A stretch of 14,575 nt of DNA from positions 1 to 14,575 of the forward strand of contig DMKD01000316.1 of the NCBI GenBank assembly GCA_003454605.1. The letters run 5' to 3'. Positions 1 through 7,019 of the stretch are shown here, piece after piece (position 1 is the stretch's first letter; each line of letters starts with the position of its first letter). Origin of the DNA: Spirochaeta sp. (GTDB lineage Bacteria; Spirochaetota; Spirochaetia; UBA9216). Below the pieces are notes generated by a model. It did not search any database. It had not been told where the DNA came from and saw only the letters and a list, made by a program, of their open reading frames with translations. Made by a program: the position numbers and the translations under genes.

Positions 1-1412
1 CAACTGTGATCATACCGATTATCGTCGGCGGTGCTATGGGACTTCCTACCGAAGAACTTGCACTTCTTATTTCGACAATGTTCTTCTGTGCTGGAATTAC
101 AACCCTGATTCAGCAGTCACCTATTGGTAATAAACTGCCGATTCTGCAGGGTGGTACTTTCTCCTTCCTCGGACCCATGTTTGCTATTGTAGGCATGTGT
201 GCAGCAGAAGGGTTCGGTTACGAAATTATGATTCAGCAGGTTTCTGCAGCAGTAATGATTGCATCACTGTTTGAAATTATAATCGGTTACACAGGTCTTA
301 TGGGACTCATCAAGAGAGCATTCAGCCCTATCGTTATTGGACCTACAATCGCAATGATTGGTCTTGCGCTTTACGGCGTTGGTGCTCCATGGATGGCCGG
401 AAACTGGACTGTCTCACTGATTACTTTTGCAGCAATTGTAATCTTTTCTCAGGTTATCTCAAGGAAATCAAAAGTGTTCGCACTTTTCCCGATTCTTCTT
501 GCAGTAATTCTCGGCTGGTTAATTGCATGGATCGGTACCGTAACAGGTGCTATTCCTGAAGGCAATCCTGCCAACCTCAAGGGCGGACTCGAGCTTATCG
601 GTTCAGCTCCTGTTTTCTGGATCAAACCTATGATTCCGTTTAAATGGGGTTTTCCTTCATTTAACGCAATAACTGTTGCGGGTGCACTCGGTATGCTTGC
701 CGGTTACATCGGTTCAATGATTGAATCAGTAGGTGATTACTATTCATGTGCAAGAATTGCAGAAGCTCCGGTTCCGACAGCAAAAATTATATCCAGGGGT
801 ATAGGTGCTGAAGGTCTCGGTTGTTTAATTGCATCAATCTTCCAGACATGTAACGGTACAACTTCTTACTCAGAAAACATCGGTTCAATCGGTCTTACAA
901 GAGTAGCAAGTCGCCGTGTTATCCGCGCAGCAGGTATTATCCTCATCGTACTTCCTTTCTTTGGTAAGTTCGGAATGGTTCTCGCAACTATGCCTCAGCC
1001 GATTGTAGGTGCGCTCTTCTTTGCTATGTTCGGTCTTATTGCAGCAACTGGTCTTTCCAACCTTCAGTTCACAAACCTGAACAATGCAAGAAACCTTTTT
1101 ATCATTGGTGTAGGGTTCTTCGCTGGTCTTACTGTTCCTGCTCATTTTAATTCAGCATCAATGGTAGCTGGCGATCCCGGCAGTGCACAGTTTGTAATCA
1201 CAAACATCTTCCAGACTATCTTTACAACAGGTATGGCAGTTACAGCAATCATTACCATGATTCTTGACAATACCCTTCCTGGTGCAACTAGAGAAGAAAG
1301 AGGACTTACCGTTTGGGAAGCCTCTGCAAGTGATGAAGCATGGGAAAAAGCAGAAGCCGAATGGGCAGCAATTCCCGTTGGACAGGCTAACTGGCACGTT
1401 CTCAACAACTAA
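1..1412 (+). CDS. NCS2/NAT-family nucleobase (uracil/xanthine) transporter, 5' end outside window
   Basis: This is an integral inner-membrane permease that probably brings in uracil, xanthine or a related purine by cation symport. The open frame continues to the left edge (base 3 is in frame), so the N-terminus is missing; the GTG at 6 is not a credible start because the text there is already the first conserved transmembrane helix. Numbering from that GTG, the family's core is visible: QGGTFSFLGP at 48-57, SMIESVGDY at 237-245 and the NAT signature E-N-x-G-x4-T-R at 290-299, separated by about a dozen hydrophobic helices. The 3' end is intact (TAA at 1410-1412) and the hydrophilic tail is Glu/Trp-rich. 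A terminator follows. Substrate cannot be told from sequence alone: the family also includes ascorbate carriers in animals. Family assignment is secure; specificity is inference. Confidence 0.9.
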   Translation, partial: TVIIPIIVGGAMGLPTEELALLISTMFFCAGITTLIQQSPIGNKLPILQGGTFSFLGPMFAIVGMCAAEGFGYEIMIQQVSAAVMIASLFEIIIGYTGLMGLIKRAFSPIVIGPTIAMIGLALYGVGAPWMAGNWTVSLITFAAIVIFSQVISRKSKVFALFPILLAVILGWLIAWIGTVTGAIPEGNPANLKGGLELIGSAPVFWIKPMIPFKWGFPSFNAITVAGALGMLAGYIGSMIESVGDYYSCARIAEAPVPTAKIISRGIGAEGLGCLIASIFQTCNGTTSYSENIGSIGLTRVASRRVIRAAGIILIVLPFFGKFGMVLATMPQPIVGALFFAMFGLIAATGLSNLQFTNLNNARNLFIIGVGFFAGLTVPAHFNSASMVAGDPGSAQFVITNIFQTIFTTGMAVTAIITMILDNTLPGATREERGLTVWEASASDEAWEKAEAEWAAIPVGQANWHVLNN

Positions 1413-1441
1413 ACTACAGTTAATTTACCAACAACTGTATA

Positions 1442-1482
1442 GGGATGCTGAACGGCTGCAACGCCGGACGGCATCCTTTTTA
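1442..1482 (+). terminator. Rho-independent terminator after the NCS2 permease
   Basis: GGATGC (1443-1448) pairs with GCATCC (1471-1476), with an inner CGGC/GCCG helix, followed by a T-rich run (1475-1481). It lies 30 bases after the permease stop and only 11 bases before the next possible start codon, so the following gene either depends on read-through or has a promoter that overlaps the hairpin. Confidence 0.8.
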
Positions 1483-1493
1483 TTATTTTCCAT

Positions 1494-1886
1494 ATGGAGA
1501 AAATTTTGAAGAATAGCAAACATCTTGTTTTTTACATCATACTCGCAGTACTCATGCTTATTGATGTATATTCCATCTTTAATGCTGGAAACCCTAATTC
1601 AATTACCCGTAATATTGTCCCTGATCCGGGTTGGGATTTTCTTATTACTGCAATTATTTCACTCATGATAGTTGTCACTGTCATGATAATGAATAGTTTT
1701 AATAAGGTAACTGATGATCCCGTTTATCTTTCTCTGCTCGACAACAGGGTTTACATTGACAAACTCCGCGAAAAAGGTAAAAGCGATCAGGAAATTGCCT
1801 TATCTTTCAGCAATAAGTTGAATGAAAGTAATCTTGGAAAAAAAATAGCTTATAGAAAAGCAATAAAATATCTTAAGAGGCTCTAA
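1494..1886 (+). CDS. Small two-helix membrane protein of unknown function
   Basis: I do not recognise this 130-residue protein. It has two hydrophobic segments (about residues 11-29 and 48-67) joined by a short polar loop with a Pro/Asp-rich stretch (IVPDPGWD, 41-48), then a basic, charged cytoplasmic-looking C-terminal half (70-130). That half includes DPVYLSLLDNRVYIDKLREKG, which reads like a short amphipathic helical region. The ATG at 1494 sits directly after the terminator and has no Shine-Dalgarno sequence. A TTG at 1506 is preceded by GGAG (1496-1499) with a 6-base spacer and may be the real start, giving 126 residues. The stop overlaps the next gene's ATG by one base (TAATG), so the two are probably translated together. 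It could be a small accessory or anchor protein; no function is claimed. Confidence 0.7.
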   Translation: MEKILKNSKHLVFYIILAVLMLIDVYSIFNAGNPNSITRNIVPDPGWDFLITAIISLMIVVTVMIMNSFNKVTDDPVYLSLLDNRVYIDKLREKGKSDQEIALSFSNKLNESNLGKKIAYRKAIKYLKRL

Positions 1887-2332
1887 TGGAATCCTTTGTA
1901 AACCTTTCACCTGTTGCCCTGGGGGTAGTAATCTTCGGTATCGTTCTGCTTATGGCATTTATTCGATACATCGAATCACAGCGCCTGTCAAAAAAGTATC
2001 CAGATGATGAAATTATCCTTGCTTCGTTCGGCGTAACCTGGTTCGGGCAGGAGAGTAAAATTGACAAACCTATACGGAAAACCGGTGCAATTGCTCTTGT
2101 AAAAAACGGTATCTATTATCGTTCCCGCTTTAGCGGATTAGAGACGTTTATTCCCGGCAATTCAATAAAAACAATCGGCACAACCGACTTTTTTTGTGAC
2201 AAACCACTTAACGACACGGTTGTTCAGATAGCATTCAAAAATGACGAAGGCGAACTCGACAGAATGGCTTTCCGAATCCCTTCACCTGCTAAATGGATAC
2301 TCCTGCTTCAAAAAACCCTCTTAAATAAATAA
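1886..2332 (+). CDS. Single-pass membrane protein with a possible PH-like domain, unknown function
   Basis: This 148-residue protein starts with one transmembrane segment (about 8-27), followed by a basic/acidic linker and a roughly 100-residue soluble domain. The soluble part alternates short hydrophobic stretches (GAIALVKNGIYYRSRF, 67-82; IKTIGTTDFF, 94-103; TVVQIAFKN) and ends in an amphipathic helix (PSPAKWILLLQKTLLNK). That layout recalls bacterial PH-like (bPH2-type) membrane proteins, where several beta strands are capped by one helix, but I see no diagnostic motif, so this is a suggestion only. The AGAGG at 1875-1879 supports the ATG at 1886, which overlaps the TAA of the upstream gene. 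The two genes look like a translationally coupled pair, perhaps partners. Confidence 0.75.
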   Translation: MESFVNLSPVALGVVIFGIVLLMAFIRYIESQRLSKKYPDDEIILASFGVTWFGQESKIDKPIRKTGAIALVKNGIYYRSRFSGLETFIPGNSIKTIGTTDFFCDKPLNDTVVQIAFKNDEGELDRMAFRIPSPAKWILLLQKTLLNK

Positions 2333-2347
2333 TTATAATTTAATCAG

Positions 2348-2376
2348 GTGCTGCATGAAGCTTATTTTAGCAGCAC
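2348..2376 (+). terminator. Weak terminator-like hairpin after the small membrane-protein pair
   Basis: GTGCTGC (2348-2354) and GCAGCAC (2370-2376) form a perfect 7-bp stem with a 15-base loop. No T run follows, so it may terminate weakly or simply protect the mRNA 3' end. Confidence 0.4.
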
Positions 2377-2428
2377 TATTACATCAAAACATTGGTATTT
2401 TTTGTTTAAAAATTGTTAAAAATAAATG

Positions 2429-2457
2429 TTTACGCAACCAAAAACAAATGCTATCAT
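2429..2457 (+). promoter_or_regulatory. Probable promoter of the mmd operon
   Basis: A -35 box TTTACG (2429-2434, 4 of 6 consensus) and a -10 box TATCAT (2452-2457, 5 of 6) are separated by exactly 17 bases in an AT-rich stretch. Predicted transcription would start near 2464 and give a leader of about 110 bases with several hairpins before mmdA. A second possible -35 (TTGACA, 2503-2508) lies inside the downstream inverted repeat, but its -10 partner (TAGGGT, 2525-2530) is poor. Confidence 0.6.
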
Positions 2458-2471
2458 CTCCTTGTTAAATT

Positions 2472-2534
2472 ATCCTTTTTGAAGGATTAGTCTTAAATAG
2501 GGTTGACAATAATCCCTATTTAAGTAGGGTTTTT
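2472..2534 (+). promoter_or_regulatory. mmd leader: competing hairpins, attenuator or operator candidate
   Basis: Three elements are visible. First, ATCCTT/AAGGAT (2472-2477/2482-2487) is a short hairpin. Second, CTTAAATAGGG (2492-2502) and CCCTATTTAAG (2514-2524) form a perfect 11-bp inverted repeat with an 11-base centre. Third, CCCTA (2514-2518) can instead pair with TAGGG (2525-2529), and this smaller hairpin is followed at once by TTTTT (2530-2534), like a terminator. The second and third structures share the CCCTA strand and exclude each other. This fits an anti-terminator/terminator switch, or alternatively a DNA operator around a second promoter. The ribosome binding site (GGGGGAG, 2561-2567) is downstream of both. 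Confidence 0.45.
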
Positions 2535-2573
2535 AGATAATACTTACATAGTTTTTCGCGGGGGGAGTCATCG

Positions 2574-4121
2574 ATGGGTAACAATGAAAAGTTACAGGAA
2601 TTTAAAGAAGTTAAAGCAAAAATGCTTAAAGGCGGAGGCGAAGCCCGAATCAAAGCTCAGCATGATAAGGGGAAATTTACCGCACGCGAACGCATAGAAG
2701 GCTTGACGGATGAAGGCTCATTCATCGAAAGTCAGGCATATATTAAAGGACGAACTACCGAGTTCGGTATGGATAAAAAACGCTTCGCCGGCGACGGTGT
2801 TGTAACCGGAAGCGGTAAAATTAACGGTAAGCAGGTTTTTATCTCTTCACAGGATTTTACAGTCCTGGGCGGTTCACTCGGAGAAATGCATGCGGAAAAA
2901 ATTGCCGAGGCTCAGAATCTCGCTTTAAAAACCGGCTCACCATTTATTCAGGTAAATGACTCGGGCGGAGCAAGAATTCAGGAGGGGATCCTCGCTCTTA
3001 ACGGATATGCCAAGATATTCAGAAATAATACCCTTTCATCGGGTGTAATTCCTCAGTTTTCAGTAATTTTAGGTCCTTGTGCCGGCGGTGCTGTTTATTC
3101 CCCGGCTATTACTGACTTCATCTTCATGATTGACGGCAAAAGTCACATGTACATCACAGGTCCTGATGTAATCAAGGCGGTAACCGGTGAAATCATATCT
3201 CATGAAGATCTCGGCGGTGCTTCAGCACATTGTGCTAAAAGCGGTAACGCTCATTTCCATTTTGAGACCGAAGAAGATTGTTTTTACTTTATCAGAGCTT
3301 TAATGGATTACCTTCCGTCAAACAATCAGGAACAACCCCCAATCACTGAAACAGGTGATCCTGCTGATCGTAAATCCAATGTCATGTCGATCATTCCTGA
3401 TGTTCAGACAAAACCATATGATGTTCGTGACATCATTAACGAGGTCTTTGACAATGGTTCATTTCTTGAGGTACACAAAGACTTTGCAAAAAGCATTGTA
3501 GTTGGTTTTGCCAAGCTTAACGGAAGGACAGTTGGTTTATTTGCAAATCAGCCGGGATTCATGGCAGCAGTTCTCGACATCAACTCATCTGACAAGGGAG
3601 CAAGGTTCTTGAGATTCTGCGACTCATTCAACATACCAATCATATCACTTGTTGATGTTCCCGGTTACCTGCCGGGCATAGCTCAGGAGCACGGCGGCAT
3701 TATCAGACACGGCGCCAAACTTTTATACGCAATTGCTGAGGCAACTGTTCCAAAGATCTCTCTGATTATCAGAAAATCCTACGGCGGCTCAATGATTGCA
3801 ATGTCATCCAAGTCTCTGGGTTACGACAGAGTACTCGCCTATCCTACTGCCGAGATTGCAGTGATGGGTGCAGAAGGCGCAGCTAACGTAATATCACGTA
3901 AGGAAATCAAAGCAGCTGATGATCCTGCCATAAAACGGGCAGAAAAAATCGCTGAATTCCAGCAGGAGTTTATGAATCCCTATGTTGCAGCAGGTTACGG
4001 ACTTGTTGATGATATTATAGATCCGGATTTCACCCGAATTGAGCTTATCAGAGCTCTTGAGATGAATGTCTGCAAGCGTGAAGAGCGACCAGTAAAAAAA
4101 CACGGTAATATACCGTTATAA
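2574..4121 (+). CDS. mmdA: Methylmalonyl-CoA decarboxylase carboxyltransferase subunit alpha (acyl-CoA carboxyltransferase)
   Basis: This cytoplasmic subunit should transfer the carboxyl group from an acyl-CoA, probably (S)-methylmalonyl-CoA, to the biotin of the carrier subunit encoded two genes downstream. The 515 residues match the usual length of MmdA and the related PccB. Two crotonase-like carboxyltransferase halves are visible. The N-half has DSGGARIQEG (129-138) and the oxyanion loop GPCAGGAVYSPA (167-178). The C-half has GYLPG (364-368), RKSYGGSMIAM (400-410) and PTAEIAVMGAEGA (424-436). The ATG at 2574 follows GGGGGAG with a 6-base spacer. The sequence alone would also fit a propionyl-CoA carboxylase beta chain, but the neighbouring membrane beta subunit and the lack of a biotin carboxylase gene argue for the sodium-pump decarboxylase. 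A glutaconyl- or malonyl-CoA substrate is not fully excluded. Confidence 0.9.
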   Translation: MGNNEKLQEFKEVKAKMLKGGGEARIKAQHDKGKFTARERIEGLTDEGSFIESQAYIKGRTTEFGMDKKRFAGDGVVTGSGKINGKQVFISSQDFTVLGGSLGEMHAEKIAEAQNLALKTGSPFIQVNDSGGARIQEGILALNGYAKIFRNNTLSSGVIPQFSVILGPCAGGAVYSPAITDFIFMIDGKSHMYITGPDVIKAVTGEIISHEDLGGASAHCAKSGNAHFHFETEEDCFYFIRALMDYLPSNNQEQPPITETGDPADRKSNVMSIIPDVQTKPYDVRDIINEVFDNGSFLEVHKDFAKSIVVGFAKLNGRTVGLFANQPGFMAAVLDINSSDKGARFLRFCDSFNIPIISLVDVPGYLPGIAQEHGGIIRHGAKLLYAIAEATVPKISLIIRKSYGGSMIAMSSKSLGYDRVLAYPTAEIAVMGAEGAANVISRKEIKAADDPAIKRAEKIAEFQQEFMNPYVAAGYGLVDDIIDPDFTRIELIRALEMNVCKREERPVKKHGNIPL

Positions 4122-4139
4122 GAGGAAATGGAGAAAATT

Positions 4140-4547
4140 ATGCAGGAACAATTCAGTTATAGTTTAATGGCTTCGGCTCTCGGTATCCTAATCGTATTTA
4201 CGATACTGGTATTACTGAGCGGCCTGATGATACTAATCAGAAAATTATCTGATGATAGACCTGAAAAGAAGGTTAAAAGTGCACCAGCTCAGACATTCTC
4301 TAAATCGACGGAACTTTCTACTTCGCAGAATGCACTTCCTCTTCCTGTTTTAGTGGCAGCTGCTGCGGAAGGAATGAGCACTGTATATACAGGCACAGAT
4401 TGGCTTATTGCAGCCGTCGCGGCCTATTTTGCATCTGAGGATGACAATGCTTCAGGGCCATCGGCCGCAGCATGGACATCAACTTATATCAAATATGACC
4501 CTTGGGTCGCAAACAATAAATTATCCAAAATAGTACCAGGAGTATAA
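4140..4547 (+). CDS. mmdD: Small membrane subunit of the decarboxylase (OadG/MmdD-like)
   Basis: This is a short protein with one N-terminal transmembrane helix (about residues 11-33) followed by a charged linker and an Ala/Ser-rich tail, the usual plan of the OadG/MmdD subunits that hold the carboxyltransferase to the membrane beta subunit. Sequence in this family is poorly conserved, so the assignment rests mainly on topology, size and position between mmdA and the biotin carrier. I take the ATG at 4140 as the start (135 residues) because GGAG (4130-4133) precedes it by 6 bases. The in-frame ATG at 4128 is only one base after AGAGGA and would add four residues. The tail has a conserved-looking end, YDPWVANNKLSKIVPGV. 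No separate epsilon subunit gene, as found in Veillonella, is present. Confidence 0.75.
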   Translation: MQEQFSYSLMASALGILIVFTILVLLSGLMILIRKLSDDRPEKKVKSAPAQTFSKSTELSTSQNALPLPVLVAAAAEGMSTVYTGTDWLIAAVAAYFASEDDNASGPSAAAWTSTYIKYDPWVANNKLSKIVPGV

Positions 4548-4552
4548 TAGTT

Positions 4553-5023
4553 ATGAGTAAGAACATTCAATTTCAGTATGACGGCGCATTATATGACATT
4601 AACGTTGCAAGAAGCGGCAACGTTCTTAATATCGAACATCAGGGTCAGACATATGTAGTAAGCCTGGCGGCACCTGTCGGCGGTGTTGCCGCGCCTGCAC
4701 CGGCGGCACCTGTAGCCCCTGCTCCTGTAGCACCTGCGGCGCCCGCCGCACCTGCTGCACCTGTAGCTCCTTCTGCACCGGCGGCACCCGCCTCTCCTGT
4801 AAGCACCGGCGGAGCAACTGAAAAAGCAGCAATTACCGGAACCATCAAGGACATCAAGGTTTCGCAGGGAGCTGCAGTTAAATCAGGTGATCTTCTAATC
4901 ATCATGGAAGCTATGAAGATGGATATTGAGGTTTTTGCAACCCATACTGGTTCAGTAACTGCAATACACGTAGCAGCAGGCACTAATGTCACTGAAGGCC
5001 AGCCGCTTCTCGACATCAGCTAA
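4553..5023 (+). CDS. mmdC: Biotin carrier subunit of methylmalonyl-CoA decarboxylase
   Basis: This 156-residue protein carries the biotin that shuttles the carboxyl group from MmdA to the membrane subunit. It has a short N-terminal region (1-40), a flexible Ala/Pro linker (about 45-82) and a C-terminal biotinyl domain (about 88-156). The attachment motif EAMKM is at 119-123; Lys122 is the residue to be biotinylated and lies 34 residues from the C-terminus, as is normal in this family. AGGAG at 4538-4542 (10-base spacer) overlaps the end of the preceding gene and supports the ATG at 4553. The gap to the upstream gene is five bases. A carrier of this form is also used by oxaloacetate decarboxylases as a fused domain; here it is a separate protein. 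Confidence 0.92.
   Translation: MSKNIQFQYDGALYDINVARSGNVLNIEHQGQTYVVSLAAPVGGVAAPAPAAPVAPAPVAPAAPAAPAAPVAPSAPAAPASPVSTGGATEKAAITGTIKDIKVSQGAAVKSGDLLIIMEAMKMDIEVFATHTGSVTAIHVAAGTNVTEGQPLLDIS
4685..4798 (+). repeat. Ala-Pro linker repeat inside the biotin carrier gene
   Basis: The stretch encodes residues 45-82, built of APV, AAP and PAAP units. At DNA level GCACCGGCGGCACC occurs twice (once near each end), so slippage or unequal crossing-over could change the linker length. It also produces a long open Ala/Gly-rich frame on the opposite strand that is not a gene. Confidence 0.7.
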
Positions 5024-5035
5024 CGGAGGCTCTTT

Positions 5036-6184
5036 GTGAGTTTTTTCGAATTATTTAAGAGTTTTCTCGACAGCACATCCTTTGCTGCAATTACCTGGCA
5101 GAACCTGGTAATGATCGGCATTGGCGCCCTGTTGATTTATCTTGCCATAGCTAAGCAATACGAGCCTCTTCTGCTTATTCCAATCGGTTTCGGTGCAATT
5201 CTTGTTAACCTTCCGATGACAGGGATACTGGATGAAGGCGGACTTCTGTACTACTTCTACTATGGAATCAAGCTTGGAATCTTCCCTCCCATTATCTTTA
5301 TGGGAATCGGGGCAATGACCGACTTCGGACCACTTCTCGGCAAACCGCAGACCTTCCTTTTGGGAGCTGCTGCCCAGCTGGGAATATTTGCTACCCTACT
5401 GGGAGCAAAAGCGCTTGGGACTATTCCCCTCCTGGCAGCTAATGATCTTGGATTCAACTTTGCCGAAGCATGTTCAATCGCGATTATCGGAGGTGCAGAC
5501 GGACCGACGGCAATCTATCTGACGTCGAAGCTTGCGTCACACCTGCTTGGACCAATTGCGGTTGCCGCTTACACCTATATGGCGCTCGTACCGATTATTC
5601 AGCCGCCGATTATCCGCGCGCTGACAACCAAGGAAGAACGCCTTATAAGAATGGCCGACCCCAAACCGGTCTCCAAGCGGACAAAGATTCTGTTTCCGAT
5701 TATCACAACAATCGTTACAGCTATTCTTATTCCTGCTTCAGCGCCGCTTATCGGTATGCTGATGCTTGGGAACCTGTTCAAGGAATGCGGAGTAACTGAG
5801 CGGCTTTCAAAGACAGCCCAGAATGAGCTCATCAATATCGTTACGATTTTTCTGGGTATTTCGGTTGGTTCGAAAATGTCTGCCGAGCATTTTCTCAACT
5901 TGCAGACAATTTTTATCATTGTTCTCGGAAGTATTGCCTTCGGTATCGGTACCGGCGGCGGTGTTATCCTTGGAAAGATAATGTGCAGACTATCCGGCGG
6001 AAAGATCAACCCGATGATTGGCGCTGCAGGAGTATCTGCTGTTCCGATGGCCGCGCGTGTAGTTCAGAAGGTAGGTCAGCAGGAAGATCCCGGCAACTTC
6101 CTTCTAATGAATGCTATGGGACCAAATGTAGCCGGAGTCATCGGCTCTGCTATTGCTGCAGGCGTTCTACTCTCATTAAACTAA
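5036..6184 (+). CDS. mmdB: Sodium-ion-pumping decarboxylase beta subunit (OadB/MmdB family)
   Basis: This polytopic inner-membrane protein should decarboxylate carboxybiotin and export Na+. It has 382 residues and about ten hydrophobic helices. The family signature GGADGPTAIY (152-161) is intact. Using a constant offset of 48 to Klebsiella OadB, as I remember its numbering, the residues reported as important for Na+ transport are all present: Asp155 (D203), Tyr181 (Y229), Asn325 (N373), Gly329 (G377), Ser334 (S382) and Arg341 (R389). The shorter N-terminus relative to OadB is usual for MmdB/GcdB-type proteins. Translation starts at GTG 5036, supported by GGAGG (5025-5029) six bases upstream; the gap to the biotin carrier gene is 12 bases. 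The gene ends the operon and is followed by a strong terminator. Confidence 0.93.
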   Translation: MSFFELFKSFLDSTSFAAITWQNLVMIGIGALLIYLAIAKQYEPLLLIPIGFGAILVNLPMTGILDEGGLLYYFYYGIKLGIFPPIIFMGIGAMTDFGPLLGKPQTFLLGAAAQLGIFATLLGAKALGTIPLLAANDLGFNFAEACSIAIIGGADGPTAIYLTSKLASHLLGPIAVAAYTYMALVPIIQPPIIRALTTKEERLIRMADPKPVSKRTKILFPIITTIVTAILIPASAPLIGMLMLGNLFKECGVTERLSKTAQNELINIVTIFLGISVGSKMSAEHFLNLQTIFIIVLGSIAFGIGTGGGVILGKIMCRLSGGKINPMIGAAGVSAVPMAARVVQKVGQQEDPGNFLLMNAMGPNVAGVIGSAIAAGVLLSLN

Positions 6185-6205
6185 ACTAATAATATATATA
6201 TTATG

Positions 6206-6234
6206 AGCCCTGTTCGATTGAGCAGGGCTTTTTT
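6206..6234 (+). terminator. Rho-independent terminator of the mmd operon
   Basis: AGCCCTGTTC (6206-6215) pairs with GAGCAGGGCT (6220-6229) over 10 bp with one U-G wobble and a four-base GATT loop, followed by six T residues (6229-6234). There is no T run on the other strand, so it acts mainly on the plus strand, just before the convergent end of the barrel-protein gene. Confidence 0.92.
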
Positions 6235-6244
6235 AATTTATAAC

Positions 6245-6931
6245 CTAAAAACTATAACCCACCGCTATTAAAAACCCTGAATTAAGAGCCCTTCTATAAC
6301 CGCCGTAATTTATTTCATCTTCAGGTGTGAAAGACAAAGCCGGTATAACCGAAATTGGAAAACGTATCTCATACAGCAGTCTGCCTTGCCTGGATCCCGC
6401 CGAAAACAGCAGGCCGGCGTCATGCCGCCTCATTTCTGTTATAAGTTCTTCATCGCCGATAGACATATTTCCGCGGCTGTTCCATTCTGTTCCCGGAACA
6501 TTAAAATTATATGTTCCGCCAAGGCAATAACCGTAGTATCCTCCAGCCCCCAGCCAGGCACTGTTCGTTCCGACAGAAAAACTTTTCTTAACCCAGACGG
6601 GAAACTCCAGATAATGGAATCTCCATTTCAAACTGCCGTCCGAGGCGTCAAGCGACGCCCCTTTTCCGTTATAACCTGCTTCAAACACTATAGCAAAGTC
6701 TTCTGATACATTTACAGCGGCGCCGGCCCAGGCAGCTCCCTGAATTGTAAACATGGTAAGGCTGTTCCAGCTGTTATCTTCAAGCCAGAAATAACTTGGA
6801 AGAGATAGTGCAGCTTTAAACTCAAATTCAAGCAGGAGCTGATGCTCAACATCCTCACTGCTCTGAGAAAAGACCTCAAAGGAAGCAGAAAATAGTAAAA
6901 TAATTAAAAAGAGTTTGATTACATTTTTCAT
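6245..6931 (-). CDS. Predicted outer-membrane beta-barrel protein, unknown role
   Basis: The 228-residue product has a classic signal peptide: Lys at 2 and 6, a hydrophobic core at about 5-19 and a likely cleavage after FSQS near residue 22. The mature part shows amphipathic strands every 15-25 residues (for example FAIVFEAGYNGKG, WRFHYLEFPVWVKKSFSV, SAWLGAGGYYGYCLGG, RLLYEIRFPISVI) and ends in GFLIAVGYSF. An aromatic C-terminal Phe in an alternating pattern is typical of substrates of the BAM complex. The pattern resembles the PorT/OMP_b-brl_2 type of eight-to-ten-stranded barrels, but I recognise no specific member. No Shine-Dalgarno sequence precedes the ATG; a well-formed promoter sits directly upstream. 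It may be a small porin or an adhesin-type surface protein. Confidence 0.8.
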   Translation of the reverse strand: MKNVIKLFLIILLFSASFEVFSQSSEDVEHQLLLEFEFKAALSLPSYFWLEDNSWNSLTMFTIQGAAWAGAAVNVSEDFAIVFEAGYNGKGASLDASDGSLKWRFHYLEFPVWVKKSFSVGTNSAWLGAGGYYGYCLGGTYNFNVPGTEWNSRGNMSIGDEELITEMRRHDAGLLFSAGSRQGRLLYEIRFPISVIPALSFTPEDEINYGGYRRALNSGFLIAVGYSF

Positions 6932-6937
6932 TTAAAC

Positions 6938-6966
6938 AGGATAAATCGACTTTTATCTGCAGTCAA
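6938..6966 (-). promoter_or_regulatory. Promoter of the barrel-protein gene, probably giving a leaderless mRNA
   Basis: On the minus strand a -35 box TTGACT (6966-6961) and a -10 box TATCCT (6943-6938) are 17 bases apart. The -10 box ends six bases before the ATG (6931), so transcription should begin at or within a few bases of the start codon. Confidence 0.5.
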
Positions 6967-7019
6967 GGGTACTTCTCCTGCTCGTTCAGGATATATTCAA
7001 AAAATGAATTGTCAGATTA

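Noticed and set aside
6..1412. GTG at base 6 as a real start of the permease
   Set aside because: The frame is open to the left edge and the family's N-terminal region before the first conserved helix is missing, so the gene simply enters from outside.
4645..5016. Long Ala/Gly-rich open frame on the minus strand
   Set aside because: It is the shadow of the Ala-Pro linker and biotinyl domain of the carrier gene; GC-rich repeats there remove stop codons in other frames.
6939..7019. Small hairpins in the gap between the LysM and barrel genes (for example TCCTG/CAGGA on the minus strand)
   Set aside because: The stems are 5 bp and no T run follows, so I do not call a terminator.
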